Both the position numbers and the translations under genes were made by a program. 64,000 nt of DNA from Comamonas sp. Its GTDB lineage: Bacteria; Pseudomonadota; Gammaproteobacteria; Burkholderiales; Burkholderiaceae_C. This document shows, piece by piece, positions 43,096-52,296 of this stretch. The notes beneath the pieces are model-generated. The model saw only the letters and a list, made by a program, of their open reading frames with translations, was not told the origin of the DNA and searched no databases. The stretch is from NCBI GenBank assembly GCA_028690035.1, contig JAQVCA010000004.1:124001-188000 (forward strand). The letters are read 5' to 3'. Positions within the stretch are counted from its first letter, which is position 1; the number at the start of each line of letters is the position of its first letter.

Positions 43096-44130
43096 TTACG
43101 CACAGTCTGGGTAGAACAGCTTGCGCGTGCTGACCGGCGCCACCGCCCGGGCGATGGCGCCGATGTGGTCGGGCGTGGTGCCGCAGCAGCCGCCCAGAAT
43201 GTTCACCAGCCCCTCGGCGGCAAACTCGTGCACCAGGCGGCTGGTGACCTCGGGTGTTTCGTCAAAGCCGGTGTCGCTCATGGGGTTGGGCAGACCGGCG
43301 TTGGGGTAGCAGCTGATGAAGGTATCGGGCGCGGCCTTGGCCAGCTCTTGGATGTAGGGGCGCATCAGCGCCGCGCCCAGGGCGCAGTTCAGGCCCACCG
43401 ACAGCGGGTTGGCATGGCGCACGCTGTGCCAAAACGCGGTCACGGTTTGGCCACTCAGGATGCGCCCCGAGGCATCGGTCACCGTGCCGCTGATCATGAT
43501 GGGCAGGCATTCGCCGGTCTGCTCAAACGCCTCATCGACGGCAAACAGCGCGGCCTTGGCGTTGAGCGTGTCGAAAATCGTCTCCACCAAAATCACGTCG
43601 GCCCCGCCTGCGATCAGGCCCAGGGTTTGCTCCAGATAGGCGGCGCGCAGCTGCTCAAAGTTGATGTTGCGCGCGCCCGGGTCGTTCACATCGGGGCTGA
43701 TGCTGGCGGTTTTGGGTGTCGGGCCCAGGGCGCCGGCGACAAAGCGCGGGTGTTCGGGCGTAGAGAATTTGTCGCAGGCCGCACGCGCCAGCTGGGCGCT
43801 TTGCAGGTTCATCTCGTAGGCCAGATGGCCCATGTGGTAGTCGTCCTGGGCGATGCTGGTGGCGCCAAAGGTGTTGGTCTCGATCAGGTCGGCCCCGGCG
43901 GCCAGGTAGCCTTCGTGGATGTCGCGGATCACATCCGGGCGCGTCAGGCTCAGCAGCTCGTTGTTGCCCTTCACATCGTAGGCAAAGTCGGCAAAGCGCT
44001 CGCCCCGGTACTGGGCCTCGGTGAGCTTGAAGCGCTGGATCATGGTACCCATGGCCCCATCGAGGATGGCAATACGTTGTTCCAGGATGGCTGGCAGCTG
44101 CTGGGCGCGGGTGTAGGTGGGCAAAGTCAT
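43096..44130 (-). CDS. metH: Methionine synthase, homocysteine-methyltransferase half (split MetH)
   Basis: A 344-residue protein equal to only the N-terminal homocysteine-binding domain of cobalamin-dependent methionine synthase (full MetH about 1200 residues). Present are the motifs [15 protein letters not shown]-like start ([14 protein letters not shown]), [17 protein letters not shown], and the zinc cysteines in GLNCALG and LGGCCGTTP. The folate, cobalamin and reactivation domains are absent and must be encoded by another gene for a working enzyme. The start at [13 protein letters not shown] is chosen because the longer frame crosses the pckG upstream region. Confidence 0.93.
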   Translation of the reverse strand: MTLPTYTRAQQLPAILEQRIAILDGAMGTMIQRFKLTEAQYRGERFADFAYDVKGNNELLSLTRPDVIRDIHEGYLAAGADLIETNTFGATSIAQDDYHMGHLAYEMNLQSAQLARAACDKFSTPEHPRFVAGALGPTPKTASISPDVNDPGARNINFEQLRAAYLEQTLGLIAGGADVILVETIFDTLNAKAALFAVDEAFEQTGECLPIMISGTVTDASGRILSGQTVTAFWHSVRHANPLSVGLNCALGAALMRPYIQELAKAAPDTFISCYPNAGLPNPMSDTGFDETPEVTSRLVHEFAAEGLVNILGGCCGTTPDHIGAIARAVAPVSTRKLFYPDCA

Positions 44131-44230
44131 GGGCGCAGATTGTAGGAAGTTGGCTGCACCCGCGTACCGCGCGTTGCCTAGAATGGTCAGCAGCATGTGT
44201 TTTACAACGATAGATTCAGGAGACGCAACC

Positions 44231-46075
44231 ATGCCCATTGACCTACATGTTCCTGCCGCCGTGCGGCATAGCCGCTTGATTGCCTGGGTGGCCGAGATGG
44301 CGGCCCTGTGCCAGCCCGCACGCATCCACTGGTGCGATGGCAGCCAAGAAGAGTACGACACGCTGTGCCAGCAGCTGGTGGAGGCGGGCACCTTCATCCG
44401 CCTCCATCCGGCCAAGCGCCCCAACAGCTATCTGGCGCGCACCGATCCATCGGATGTGGCGCGCGTGGAAGACCGCACCTTCATCTGCTGCGAGCGCCAG
44501 GAGGATGCCGGCCCCACCAACCACTGGATGGCCCCCGAGGTCATGCGCTCCACCTTGCAGCCACTGTTTGCCGGGTGCATGGCCGGGCGCACGATGTATG
44601 TGATTCCTTTTTCTATGGGCCCGTTGGGCAGCCCCATCGCCCAGTTGGGGGTGGAGCTGAGCGACAGCGCCTATGTGGCGGTCAATATGCGCCTGATGAC
44701 GCGCATGGGGCGTGCGGTGTACGAGGTCTTGGGCGAGCAAGGCGATTTTGTGCCGTGTGTGCATACGGTGGGCGCGCCCTTGGCGGCTGGGGCCAGCGAT
44801 GACAGCGTCTGGCCGTGCAATCCGGACGTCAAATACATCGTCCACTACCCAGAAACGCGTGAAATCTGGAGCTATGGCTCGGGTTACGGCGGCAATGCCT
44901 TGCTGGGTAAGAAATGCTTGGCCCTGCGCATTGCATCCAAGATGGGGCAGGAGCAAGGCTGGCTGGCCGAGCACATGCTGATTCTGGGCGTCACCGATCC
45001 CCTGGGGAGCAAAAAGTATGTGGCGGCGGCTTTTCCCAGCGCCTGCGGCAAGACCAACTTTGCCATGCTGGTGCCTCCACCTGGGCTGGAGGGCTGGCGC
45101 GTGACCACGGTGGGTGATGACATCGCCTGGATCCAACCCCAGGCCGATGGCAGCCTGCGCGCCATCAACCCCGAGGCGGGCTACTTCGGTGTGGCACCGG
45201 GCACCAACTGGCACACCAACCCCAACTGCATGGCCAGCCTGCAGCGCGATGTGATCTTCACCAACGTGGCGCTGACCGATGAGGGCGATGTCTGGTGGGA
45301 AGGGCTGGAGGCCGACCACGGTGGCCAGTTGCCCCAGCACCTGATCGACTGGCAGGGCCGCGACTGGACGCCCGCGCTGGCGCAGGCAACCGGCGCCAAG
45401 GCCGCCCACCCCAACGCGCGCTTTACCGTGGCAGCGACGAACAACCCCGTGCTCGACCCCGCCTGGGACGATGGGCAAGGGGTGAAGATTGACGCTTTGA
45501 TCTTTGGCGGGCGCCGCTCCAGTACGGTGCCTTTGGTGACCGAAGCGCGCAACTGGGTCGAAGGTGTCTACATGGCCGCCACCATGGGCAGCGAAACCAC
45601 GGCCGCCGCCTTTGGCCAGCAGGGCGTGGTGCGCCGCGACCCGTTTGCCATGCTGCCGTTTTGCGGTTACCACATGGGCGATTATTTTCAGCACTGGCTG
45701 GACATGGGTGCCAAGATTGAGCAAAGCGGAGCGACTGCGCCACGCATCTACTGTGTGAACTGGTTCCGCAAGAACGCCCAGGGCCAATTCCTCTGGCCGG
45801 GCTACGGCGAAAACATGCGCGTGCTCAAGTGGATGCTGGATCGCCTGGCCGGTCAGGCCCAGGGGCAAGAAGGCCCATTTGGATTGGGCCCGCGCTACGA
45901 AGACCTGCCCTGGGAGGGGCTGCCCTTCACGCCAGAGGCATTTGCCCGCATCATGGCGCTGGACTTGCAGGATTGGCAGGTCGAGCTGCAATCGCATGCT
46001 GAGCACTTTGCCAGTTTGGGTGAGCGGCTGCCCGTGCAGCTGGAGCAAGTCCGAATGGCTTGGGCACAGGCCTGA
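44231..46075 (+). CDS. pckG: Phosphoenolpyruvate carboxykinase (GTP)
   Basis: A 614-residue GTP-dependent PEPCK (oxaloacetate to PEP plus CO2), the typical length. Visible: substrate-binding [22 protein letters not shown]-type segment, kinase-1a P-loop [14 protein letters not shown] (about residues 273-286), [21 protein letters not shown] with kinase-2 aspartates, and the GTP-specific [12 protein letters not shown]. It opens gluconeogenesis. The start [11 protein letters not shown] follows CAGGAGACGCAACC. It is divergent from the metH half-gene across about 100 bases and followed by gldA. Confidence 0.96.
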   Translation: MPIDLHVPAAVRHSRLIAWVAEMAALCQPARIHWCDGSQEEYDTLCQQLVEAGTFIRLHPAKRPNSYLARTDPSDVARVEDRTFICCERQEDAGPTNHWMAPEVMRSTLQPLFAGCMAGRTMYVIPFSMGPLGSPIAQLGVELSDSAYVAVNMRLMTRMGRAVYEVLGEQGDFVPCVHTVGAPLAAGASDDSVWPCNPDVKYIVHYPETREIWSYGSGYGGNALLGKKCLALRIASKMGQEQGWLAEHMLILGVTDPLGSKKYVAAAFPSACGKTNFAMLVPPPGLEGWRVTTVGDDIAWIQPQADGSLRAINPEAGYFGVAPGTNWHTNPNCMASLQRDVIFTNVALTDEGDVWWEGLEADHGGQLPQHLIDWQGRDWTPALAQATGAKAAHPNARFTVAATNNPVLDPAWDDGQGVKIDALIFGGRRSSTVPLVTEARNWVEGVYMAATMGSETTAAAFGQQGVVRRDPFAMLPFCGYHMGDYFQHWLDMGAKIEQSGATAPRIYCVNWFRKNAQGQFLWPGYGENMRVLKWMLDRLAGQAQGQEGPFGLGPRYEDLPWEGLPFTPEAFARIMALDLQDWQVELQSHAEHFASLGERLPVQLEQVRMAWAQA

Positions 46076-46112
46076 ACCGTTTCGGCCCACACCGTGAACA
46101 AGGAGGATAGAC

Positions 46113-47216
46113 ATGGACCACGTTATTCGATCACCTGGCAAATACGTACAAGGCGCCGATGTGCTGCCGCGCCTGGGGGAATACCTCCAGCCCCTGGCCA
46201 CCAGCTGGCTGCTGATTGCCGATGCGCTGGTGCTGGGCTTTGCCGAAGCCACCGTGCGCGCCAGCCTGGAGCGTGTGGGGCTGGCGTTGGAGGTGGCCGC
46301 GTTCAACGGCGAATGCTCGCAAGGCGAGATCGACCGGCTCAGTGCCCTGGCAGCAGAAAAAGGCTGCCGCGCCATCGTTGGCATGGGTGGCGGCAAGGCC
46401 CTGGACACGGCCAAGGCGGTGGCCTATGGCTGCCAGCTGCCGGTGGCCGTGGTGCCCACGCTGGCCTCGACCGATGCCCCGTGCAGCGCCTTGTCGGTGC
46501 TGTACACCGACGCGGGGGTGTTCGATCGCTACCTGCTGCTGCCCAGCAACCCGGCGCTGGTGCTGGTGGATACGCGCATCGTGGCCAAGGCCCCCGCACG
46601 TTTGCTGGCGGCGGGCATGGGCGATGCCCTGGCCACCTGGTTTGAGGCCCGCGCCTCGTCGCGCAGCCATGCGCGCACCATGGCCGGTGGCCTGGCCACG
46701 CAAACCGGCCTGGCTCTGGCCAAGCTGTGCTACGACACCTTGCTGCAGGAAGGCGAAAACGCCATGCTGGCAGCGCAGTCGCAGCTGGTCACCCCGGCGC
46801 TGGAGCGTGTGGTTGAGGCCAACACCTACCTCAGCGGCGTGGGCTTTGAAAGCGGTGGCCTGGGCGCGGCCCACGCCGTACACAACGGCCTGACAGCGGT
46901 GCCCGAAACCCACCACCTGTACCACGGCGAGAAAGTCGCTTTCGGGGTGTTGGTGCAGCTGGCGCTAGAAAGCGCCCCGGCCGATGAGCTGCACGCCGTC
47001 ATGGGGCTGTGCCGTGCCGTGGGGCTGCCCCTGACGTTGGCGCAGCTGGGCGTGACCAGCGACATCCCCGCCAAGATGCAGGCGGTGGCCCAGCTGGCCT
47101 GCGCCGAGGGCGAAACCATCCACAACATGCCCGGCGGCGTCACGCCCGAGCAGGTCTATGCCGCGTTGCTGATGGCCGACCAGCTGGGCCAGCGCTTTTT
47201 GGCCCACGGGCGCTGA
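46113..47216 (+). CDS. gldA: Glycerol dehydrogenase GldA
   Basis: A 367-residue iron/zinc alcohol dehydrogenase-type enzyme that oxidises glycerol to dihydroxyacetone with NAD. Visible: NAD-binding [32 protein letters not shown] with the metal-binding Asp, the metal-ligand His residues in [16 protein letters not shown] and [20 protein letters not shown] lies just before its ATG, 37 bases after the pckG stop, so it may be co-transcribed with pckG. Its product can be fed into central metabolism with PEPCK. Confidence 0.95.
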   Translation: MDHVIRSPGKYVQGADVLPRLGEYLQPLATSWLLIADALVLGFAEATVRASLERVGLALEVAAFNGECSQGEIDRLSALAAEKGCRAIVGMGGGKALDTAKAVAYGCQLPVAVVPTLASTDAPCSALSVLYTDAGVFDRYLLLPSNPALVLVDTRIVAKAPARLLAAGMGDALATWFEARASSRSHARTMAGGLATQTGLALAKLCYDTLLQEGENAMLAAQSQLVTPALERVVEANTYLSGVGFESGGLGAAHAVHNGLTAVPETHHLYHGEKVAFGVLVQLALESAPADELHAVMGLCRAVGLPLTLAQLGVTSDIPAKMQAVAQLACAEGETIHNMPGGVTPEQVYAALLMADQLGQRFLAHGR

Positions 47217-47223
47217 ACCTGTC

Positions 47224-47261
47224 GCACGCGCAGGTCCCGGCCCAGCCCGGCCTGCGCGTGC
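47224..47261. terminator. GC-rich hairpin after gldA
   Basis: GCACGCGCAGG (47224-47234) pairs perfectly with CCTGCGCGTGC (47251-47261) around a 16-base loop. No T-run follows, so termination would be weak or Rho-assisted. Confidence 0.5.
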
Positions 47262-47347
47262 GGCCCCAGTCTGGGCGGCCCTTATGATTTGGTGCGGTGT
47301 GGGCATGCGGCCCGGGCCGCGATGGACGATGAACCGGAGATGGAACG

Positions 47348-47773
47348 ATGAAAATTTTGCTGGCTGTGGATGGCAGTGCGTACACCAAAAAAATGCTGGC
47401 TTATCTGTGCGTGCACGATGAGCTGATGGGTGGGGGACGCAACCAGTGCACCCTGCTGACCGTGATGTCGGCCCTGCCGCCGCGTGCGCGTGCCGCGCTG
47501 AGCAAGGAGATGGTCGATAGCTACTACCAGGAAGAAAGTGCCAAGGTGCTGGATCCGGCACTCAAATTTTTGGAGCAGCACCAGATCACCGCGGCCACGC
47601 GCCTGGAAATTGGGCCTCCGGGCGAGCTGATCGCGCGCGTGGCCGAAGAGGAGAAGTACGACCTCATCGTCATGGGCACGCACGGCCATGGCTCGCTGGG
47701 GCGTCTGGTGATGGGCTCGGTGAGCACCCAGGTGCTGGCCAACTGCTCGGTGCCTGTGCTACTGATCCGCTGA
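47348..47773 (+). CDS. Universal stress protein, UspA family
   Basis: A 141-residue single-domain Usp with the ATP-binding signature GTHGHGSLGRLVMGSVSTQVLANCSVPVLL near the C-terminus and KILLAVDGSAYTKKML at the start. It is a cytoplasmic stress factor. Its 3' end overlaps the 3' end of the convergent GntR gene by 15 bases, joining the housekeeping section to the phenol cluster. Confidence 0.93.
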   Translation: MKILLAVDGSAYTKKMLAYLCVHDELMGGGRNQCTLLTVMSALPPRARAALSKEMVDSYYQEESAKVLDPALKFLEQHQITAATRLEIGPPGELIARVAEEEKYDLIVMGTHGHGSLGRLVMGSVSTQVLANCSVPVLLIR

Positions 47774-48529
47774 GAGGGCGGCGGTCGCGCTGCCTGGCAA
47801 GACGGTGCGGCCCTCGCGCAGCGCCGCGATGAGCAGGTCGGGCGTGGTGCGGATATGCGCCTCCAGCGCCAGGGCGGCGCGCGCGTCCTGACCGGCCAGG
47901 GCGTATTCGACGATGGCCGCATGCTCTGCGTGTACGTCGCGCACGCAGCCCGGCAAGGCCATGGCGCAACAGCGGTAGCGTTCCGCGTGGCGCGACAGCA
48001 GGCGCAGCACGCGCAGCGTCCAGGCCGAGGGGTAGCCCGACAGCAGGGCCTCGTGAAAGCGCAGGTTGAGCAGCTCCCAGTGGCGCCGCCGCCCCGGGGT
48101 GGTGGGCGCTTCGGTACACACGGCGGCATAGGCCTGCTCGACGCGGCTGCGCCATGGCGCATCGCCATGGCGGATGGAAAGGCGCAGGGCTTCGGTTTCT
48201 ATCTGTACGCGCAGGCGTGTCAGGTCTTCCAGCTCCTGCAGCGTGATCGGGGCGACCCGAAAGCCGCGCTGCCCTTCGGTGGTGACCAGGGCATCGCTGA
48301 CCAGTCGCGTCAGGGCTTCACGCACGGTGCCTGCGCCCACGGCGTACTGGGTGCGCAGGTGCTCGATGCGCAGCTTGCTGCTCGGGGGCAGACGCCCTTC
48401 CACGATGTCTTCGCGCAGCGTGGCGTAGGTTTGTTCGATCAGGGTGCGGCTGGGGTGCTCGGTGTCCAGCAAGGCATCGCCCAGTTGGGGTGGCTCCAGT
48501 GCGGAGGGAAGAAAGCTGCGTTTGGCCAT
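47759..48529 (-). CDS. aphS: GntR/FadR-family repressor, AphS-like
   Basis: A 256-residue regulator: winged helix (about residues 30-90, with YATLREDIVEGRLPPSSKL and YAVGAGTVREALTRLVSDALV) and a C-terminal FCD ligand domain. In C. testosteroni TA441 a GntR repressor, AphS, silences phenol genes next to the aphR activator; position and family suggest the same role. It is on the minus strand, 40 bases behind the AphR-like gene. The start MAKRSFLPSALEP was chosen; an upstream GTG frame reads into the regulator gene. Confidence 0.85.
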   Translation of the reverse strand: MAKRSFLPSALEPPQLGDALLDTEHPSRTLIEQTYATLREDIVEGRLPPSSKLRIEHLRTQYAVGAGTVREALTRLVSDALVTTEGQRGFRVAPITLQELEDLTRLRVQIETEALRLSIRHGDAPWRSRVEQAYAAVCTEAPTTPGRRRHWELLNLRFHEALLSGYPSAWTLRVLRLLSRHAERYRCCAMALPGCVRDVHAEHAAIVEYALAGQDARAALALEAHIRTTPDLLIAALREGRTVLPGSATAALSADQ

Positions 48530-48569
48530 GGCGTGTGGGGTGGATGGTGTGGTGCGTGTGGGGGGGCAT

Positions 48570-50285
48570 TTAGCCCGGGCCGTGGGCGGTGCGCTCTTGC
48601 TGGCGCTGCAGACGGTAGCTGAGCTGGGCACGCGTCAACCCCAGGGCGCGCGCGGCAGCGGCCAGATTGCCGCCCGTGCGGGCCACGGCCTCGGTGAGCA
48701 GCTGATTTTCCAGGGTTTCCAGGGTGAGGCCGCTGCTTTGCAGCTGGTCGTACCACTGCGCAGGCAGCGTCCCAGCTGCGCTTGCGCGGGCATTTTCCAG
48801 CGCGCCGCAGGCGCTGACGGTGGCGCCTTCGGGCAGGCTCAGGTGGGGAAAGAGCACCTCGGCATCCACTTCATCGCCGGAGGCGCTGAGGATGACGCCG
48901 CGCTCAATGAGGTTTTCCAGCTCGCGCACGTTGCCGGGCCACTGGTGCGCCTGCATGGCCGCCAGGGCACGGTCGGTAAAGCCCAGTAGGCGTTTGCCGT
49001 GCCGGGTTGCATATTGGTGCAGCAGGTGCATGGCCAGCTGGGCGATGTCCTCGCCGCGCTCGCGCAGCGGTGGGATGTGGATCGGGTAGATGTTTAGGCG
49101 GTAGAGCAAATCCTGGCGAAAGCGTCCGGCGCGCACGGCTTGTTCCAGATCGACGTTGGTGGCCGCCACCACGCGCACATCCACTTTGCGTGCCTGGCTG
49201 GCACCCAGGCGGTCGATCTCGCCGCTTTGCAGCACCCGCAGCAGCTTGGCTTGGGCGGGCAGGGGCAGTTCGCCCAGTTCATCGAGCAGCAGCGTGCCGC
49301 CGTGGGCGCGTTCAAAGCGGCCCATGCGCGGCGCTGCGGCGCCGGTGTAGGCGCCTTTTTCCGCGCCGAAGAGCTCGCTTTCAATCAGCTCGGCGGGCAA
49401 AGCCGCGCAGTTGACAGCGACAAACGGCTTGTCCGCGCGCGCGCTCATGGCGTGCAAGGCGCGGGCAAAGCGCTCCTTGCCGACGCCGGTTTCGCCAGTG
49501 AGCAGTACCGTGACCTGGGTGTGGGCGGCTTTGCGCAAAAACTCGGCAGTGCGTCGAAAGGCGGGTGAGCTGCCCACCAGCGGGCCCAGATCGTCGGTCG
49601 GCTGCAGCTGGGTGCGCAGGGTGTGTACTTGGGACTGCAACTCGTCCAGCTTGACGAGCATGGAGTCGGCATCGTAATCGCGGGCCATGGCTGCGCCATC
49701 GGGCCACTCTTCGGCGTAGCGCCCTTCGATGCTGCAGTGCTCGTGGCCGCAGCCCGCGCATTGCACTTCCTTGTAGAGCACGGGGCGGCGGAAAAAGGCG
49801 CTGGTGTAGCCGGAGGCATATCCCAGCAGCATCCAGCAGACGGGGTCATCCTGCGGACCAAATTCCCGGGTGTGGGCCTCGGCCTCCCAGCTGTGGTCCC
49901 ACCGAAAGCGGCACAGAAAGTGGCCCCGTCCCTCATCCACCTCAAACACCTGGGGGGTGACTTGCACCGCGCCTTCGAGCATGTGCAGTTGCGGGCCAAT
50001 GGCAAAGCCATCGAACAAGCTGGCATCCGGGCGCAGTTGACCGGCCAGCAAGGCATCGCGCTCGCCAGCGGCGTAGCCCGTGCGCATCAGCACCCGGCGT
50101 GTTTGCGCCCGGCCCAGGGTGGTCATGAGTTCGCGGCGCAACGCACTCAGGGCCGCCATGTGCAGCAACAGCATGCGCTGGTCAGCCAGCCAGATACGGC
50201 CATCGGTGGTCGAAAAGTGCACCAGTCGGCGCAAGTCCTGATCGGGCGGCAGAGGGGGAAGCGGGGAGACAGAAGGGGTAGACAT
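48570..50285 (-). CDS. aphR: Phenol-responsive sigma-54 activator, DmpR/MopR/AphR type
   Basis: A 571-residue enhancer-binding protein. The V4R-type sensor domain (about 1-210) has residues equivalent to those of the MopR pocket: H101, W129, C150, E173, C176 and C184 (MopR H106, W134 and the zinc set C155, E178, C181, C189). A linker leads to an AAA+ domain (about 235-470) with Walker [15 protein letters not shown] and the sigma-54 loop GAYTGA, a variant of GAFTGA. The C-terminal Fis-like helix-turn-helix is [19 protein letters not shown]. It should activate the sigma-54 promoter at 50532 in response to phenol. An alternative TTG start is six bases upstream. Confidence 0.95.
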   Translation of the reverse strand: MSTPSVSPLPPLPPDQDLRRLVHFSTTDGRIWLADQRMLLLHMAALSALRRELMTTLGRAQTRRVLMRTGYAAGERDALLAGQLRPDASLFDGFAIGPQLHMLEGAVQVTPQVFEVDEGRGHFLCRFRWDHSWEAEAHTREFGPQDDPVCWMLLGYASGYTSAFFRRPVLYKEVQCAGCGHEHCSIEGRYAEEWPDGAAMARDYDADSMLVKLDELQSQVHTLRTQLQPTDDLGPLVGSSPAFRRTAEFLRKAAHTQVTVLLTGETGVGKERFARALHAMSARADKPFVAVNCAALPAELIESELFGAEKGAYTGAAAPRMGRFERAHGGTLLLDELGELPLPAQAKLLRVLQSGEIDRLGASQARKVDVRVVAATNVDLEQAVRAGRFRQDLLYRLNIYPIHIPPLRERGEDIAQLAMHLLHQYATRHGKRLLGFTDRALAAMQAHQWPGNVRELENLIERGVILSASGDEVDAEVLFPHLSLPEGATVSACGALENARASAAGTLPAQWYDQLQSSGLTLETLENQLLTEAVARTGGNLAAAARALGLTRAQLSYRLQRQQERTAHGPG

Positions 50286-50354
50286 ACCCAAAAGTATCGA
50301 TAAAAAGATATTTTTCGCCTATGGGGCTAGTCCCAGGATGCAACGCCCAAGAAA

Positions 50355-50370
50355 TTGATCATTTCATCAA
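50355..50370. promoter_or_regulatory. Upstream activator site 1 for the phenol regulator
   Basis: TTGATCATTTCATCAA, an imperfect palindrome of the TTGATCA/TNATCAA type bound by DmpR-family activators. It is about 190 bases before the expected transcription start. Confidence 0.8.
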
Positions 50371-50385
50371 ATCTGCCGAACGAAA

Positions 50386-50401
50386 TCGCGCATTTCATCA
50401 T
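50386..50401. promoter_or_regulatory. Upstream activator site 2 for the phenol regulator
   Basis: TCGCGCATTTCATCAT shares 12 of 16 bases with site 1 and starts 31 bases later, about three helical turns, as expected for paired activator sites. Confidence 0.65.
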
Positions 50402-50531
50402 GCTGCAGCGCAATATTCAATGCGTCCGGGCCATTCGCCACATTGCCAAAGACGCAAACAACGGCCTCTAGCGGCGAATTTTTTCAGTATTTACCCTGAA
50501 TTTGACGGCATTTATCGACATTTCAAAAAAG

Positions 50532-50549
50532 TTGGCACGGTCTGTGCAT
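50532..50549 (+). promoter_or_regulatory. Sigma-54 (-24/-12) promoter of the phenol hydroxylase operon
   Basis: TTGGCACGGTCTGTGCAT holds the GG (50534-50535) and GC (50546-50547) dinucleotides exactly ten bases apart and matches TGGCAC-N5-TTGC at all but one base. It lies about 37 bases before dmpK. Confidence 0.88.
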
Positions 50550-50584
50550 AACCACTAGCACTACGCGACTTTGAGGAGCCTTTC

Positions 50585-50872
50585 ATGAATACCAAGCCCC
50601 AGCCAGATGCGCAATGGGATGTCAGCCGCAAATACGTGCGGGAAGTGCAGCAGCACGACAACGGCATGGTGGAGTTCGAGTTTGCCGTCGGCGAGCCGGG
50701 CCTGTTTGTCGAAATGGTCATGCCCCGCGCAGAGTTTGAAGACTTCTGCGCCATGCAGGGGGTGCAGCCCACCCAAGGCCGCCTGCCCGAGCATGCCGAT
50801 GGCAGCACCGCGCACGAATGGGACTGGAGCCTGCGCGATGCCCGCGAGCAGCACTTTCGCACCACGCGGTAA
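50585..50872 (+). CDS. dmpK: Phenol hydroxylase assembly component DmpK (P0)
   Basis: A 95-residue small protein at the head of the phenol hydroxylase operon. P0 proteins are not needed for catalysis but help assemble the active diiron hydroxylase. The sequence VEFEFAVGEPGLFVEMVMPRAEFEDFC fits this family. It is preceded by GAGGAG, and is followed after 75 bases by dmpL. Confidence 0.92.
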   Translation: MNTKPQPDAQWDVSRKYVREVQQHDNGMVEFEFAVGEPGLFVEMVMPRAEFEDFCAMQGVQPTQGRLPEHADGSTAHEWDWSLRDAREQHFRTTR

Positions 50873-50947
50873 GCCCGCATATCCGCACGCTGCACCGCCT
50901 GCACCTTTTTCTTCCACTGCATAACAACTTTTCAGGAGACACACTCT

Positions 50948-51946
50948 ATGCAAATCGACTTGCGCACTGTCAGCATCACCCCGCTGCGGCAGACCTACAA
51001 CCACATTGCCGACCGACTGGGTGCGGACAAACCGGCCTCGCGCTACATCGAAGGCACGATGGACGTGCAGCCCGAGGCGAACTTTCACTACCGCCCTACC
51101 TGGGACCCCGAGCACGAGCTGTTTGACCCGCGCCGCACCCGCCTGGTGATGAAAGACTGGTACGCACTGAAAGACCCGCGCCAGTTCTACTACGGCACCT
51201 ACACCCAGGCCCGCGCCCGAATGCAAGAGGTGGCTGAGGCCGACTTTGACCTGGTCGAAAGCCGGGGGTTGGCCGATCGCTATGACAACAACGCCCGCAG
51301 CAAGGCACTGGACTTTTACGTGCCGCTGCGCCACGTTGCCTGGGGGGCCAACCTGAATGGCTCTTACCAATGCGCCTACGGCTATGGCACCGCCATTACC
51401 CAACCCTGCTTGTACGCGGGCATGGACCAGTTGGGCATTGCCCAATACCTCACCCGCCTGGGTTTGCTGCTGGGTGACCAAGAGGCCCTGGAGGCCGGCA
51501 AACAAGCGTGGCTGCACGCCCCTGCCTGGCAAGGGCTGCGCCGCCTAGTGGAAGACACCTGGGTGACCAAGGACTGGATGGAGCTGTTTGTGGCGCAGAA
51601 CGTGGTACTGGACGGCGTGCTGTTCACCCTGGCCTACCGCGAGGTGGATGAGGCTTTGAGCCAGCAGGCAGGCCCCGTGACCTCCATGCTCACGCGCTTT
51701 CAAGCCGAGTGGGCCCTGGATGCCAATAAATGGGTGGATGCCGTCATCAAAACCGCTGCCGCCGAAAGCAGCGACAACCAAGCCTTGCTCAATGGCTGGT
51801 ACGCCCACTGGCGCAGCCGCGTGCAAGAAGCCCTGGCCCCCGTGGCCGCACTGGCCCTGGGGGCTGATGCCCCGGCCGCTTTGGAGCGCAGCGTGGCCAT
51901 GCTCGATGCCCGCATGGCCAAGGTTGGCTTGACCATTCCGGTCTGA
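50948..51946 (+). CDS. dmpL: Phenol hydroxylase beta subunit DmpL (P1)
   Basis: A 332-residue structural subunit of the (alpha-beta-gamma)2 oxygenase. Family segments visible are MQIDLRTVSITPLRQTYNHIA, DPRQFYYGTYTQARARMQE and QWLHAPAWQGLRR-like region LHAPAWQGLRRLVEDTWVTKDW. It has no diiron ligands. A GGAGAC ribosome binding site precedes the ATG. Confidence 0.95.
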   Translation: MQIDLRTVSITPLRQTYNHIADRLGADKPASRYIEGTMDVQPEANFHYRPTWDPEHELFDPRRTRLVMKDWYALKDPRQFYYGTYTQARARMQEVAEADFDLVESRGLADRYDNNARSKALDFYVPLRHVAWGANLNGSYQCAYGYGTAITQPCLYAGMDQLGIAQYLTRLGLLLGDQEALEAGKQAWLHAPAWQGLRRLVEDTWVTKDWMELFVAQNVVLDGVLFTLAYREVDEALSQQAGPVTSMLTRFQAEWALDANKWVDAVIKTAAAESSDNQALLNGWYAHWRSRVQEALAPVAALALGADAPAALERSVAMLDARMAKVGLTIPV

Positions 51947-51975
51947 ACACCCTTTTTGCATTCAGGAGTATCGGA

Positions 51976-52245
51976 ATGTCCAACGTATTCATTGCTTTTC
52001 AGAAGAACGAAGAGTCCCGCGCCATCGTCAACGCCATCTTGGCCGACAACCCGCAGGCCATCGTCAACGACCAGCCCGCCATGGTGAAGATTGATGTGCC
52101 CACCCGCCTGGTGGTGCGCAAAAGCACGATCGAAGAAGAAATCGGGCGCGATTTTGACCTGCAGGAAATGCAGATTCACCTGATCACCATGAGCGGCAAC
52201 GTCGATGAAACCGACGATGAATTCACGCTCACCTGGCACCAATAA
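51976..52245 (+). CDS. dmpM: Phenol hydroxylase regulatory protein DmpM (P2)
   Basis: An 89-residue cofactorless effector protein that binds the hydroxylase and couples NADH use to product formation (MmoB/DmpM family). It starts MSNVFIAFQKNEESRAIV and ends in an acidic tail. It lies 29 bases after dmpL. Confidence 0.95.
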   Translation: MSNVFIAFQKNEESRAIVNAILADNPQAIVNDQPAMVKIDVPTRLVVRKSTIEEEIGRDFDLQEMQIHLITMSGNVDETDDEFTLTWHQ

Positions 52246-52296
52246 CCGCTTATTCACCATTGCGCTCCTAGCGAGCGCACCAAGGAGACATACACC

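Larger units (their letters stand above)
50286..50584 (+). promoter_or_regulatory. Regulatory region of the phenol hydroxylase operon
   Basis: About 300 bases between the activator gene and dmpK, containing two upstream activator sites and a sigma-54 promoter (listed separately), plus the ribosome binding site GAGGAG before dmpK. The promoter of the activator itself, on the minus strand, should overlap the left part. Confidence 0.85.

Noticed and set aside
44131-44230. Cobalamin riboswitch for the metH half-gene
   Set aside because: The divergent gap with pckG is only about 100 bases and no B12-box-like motif was seen.
44243-46414. 723-codon open frame on the minus strand
   Set aside because: Antisense to pckG and the start of gldA; no recognisable domain.
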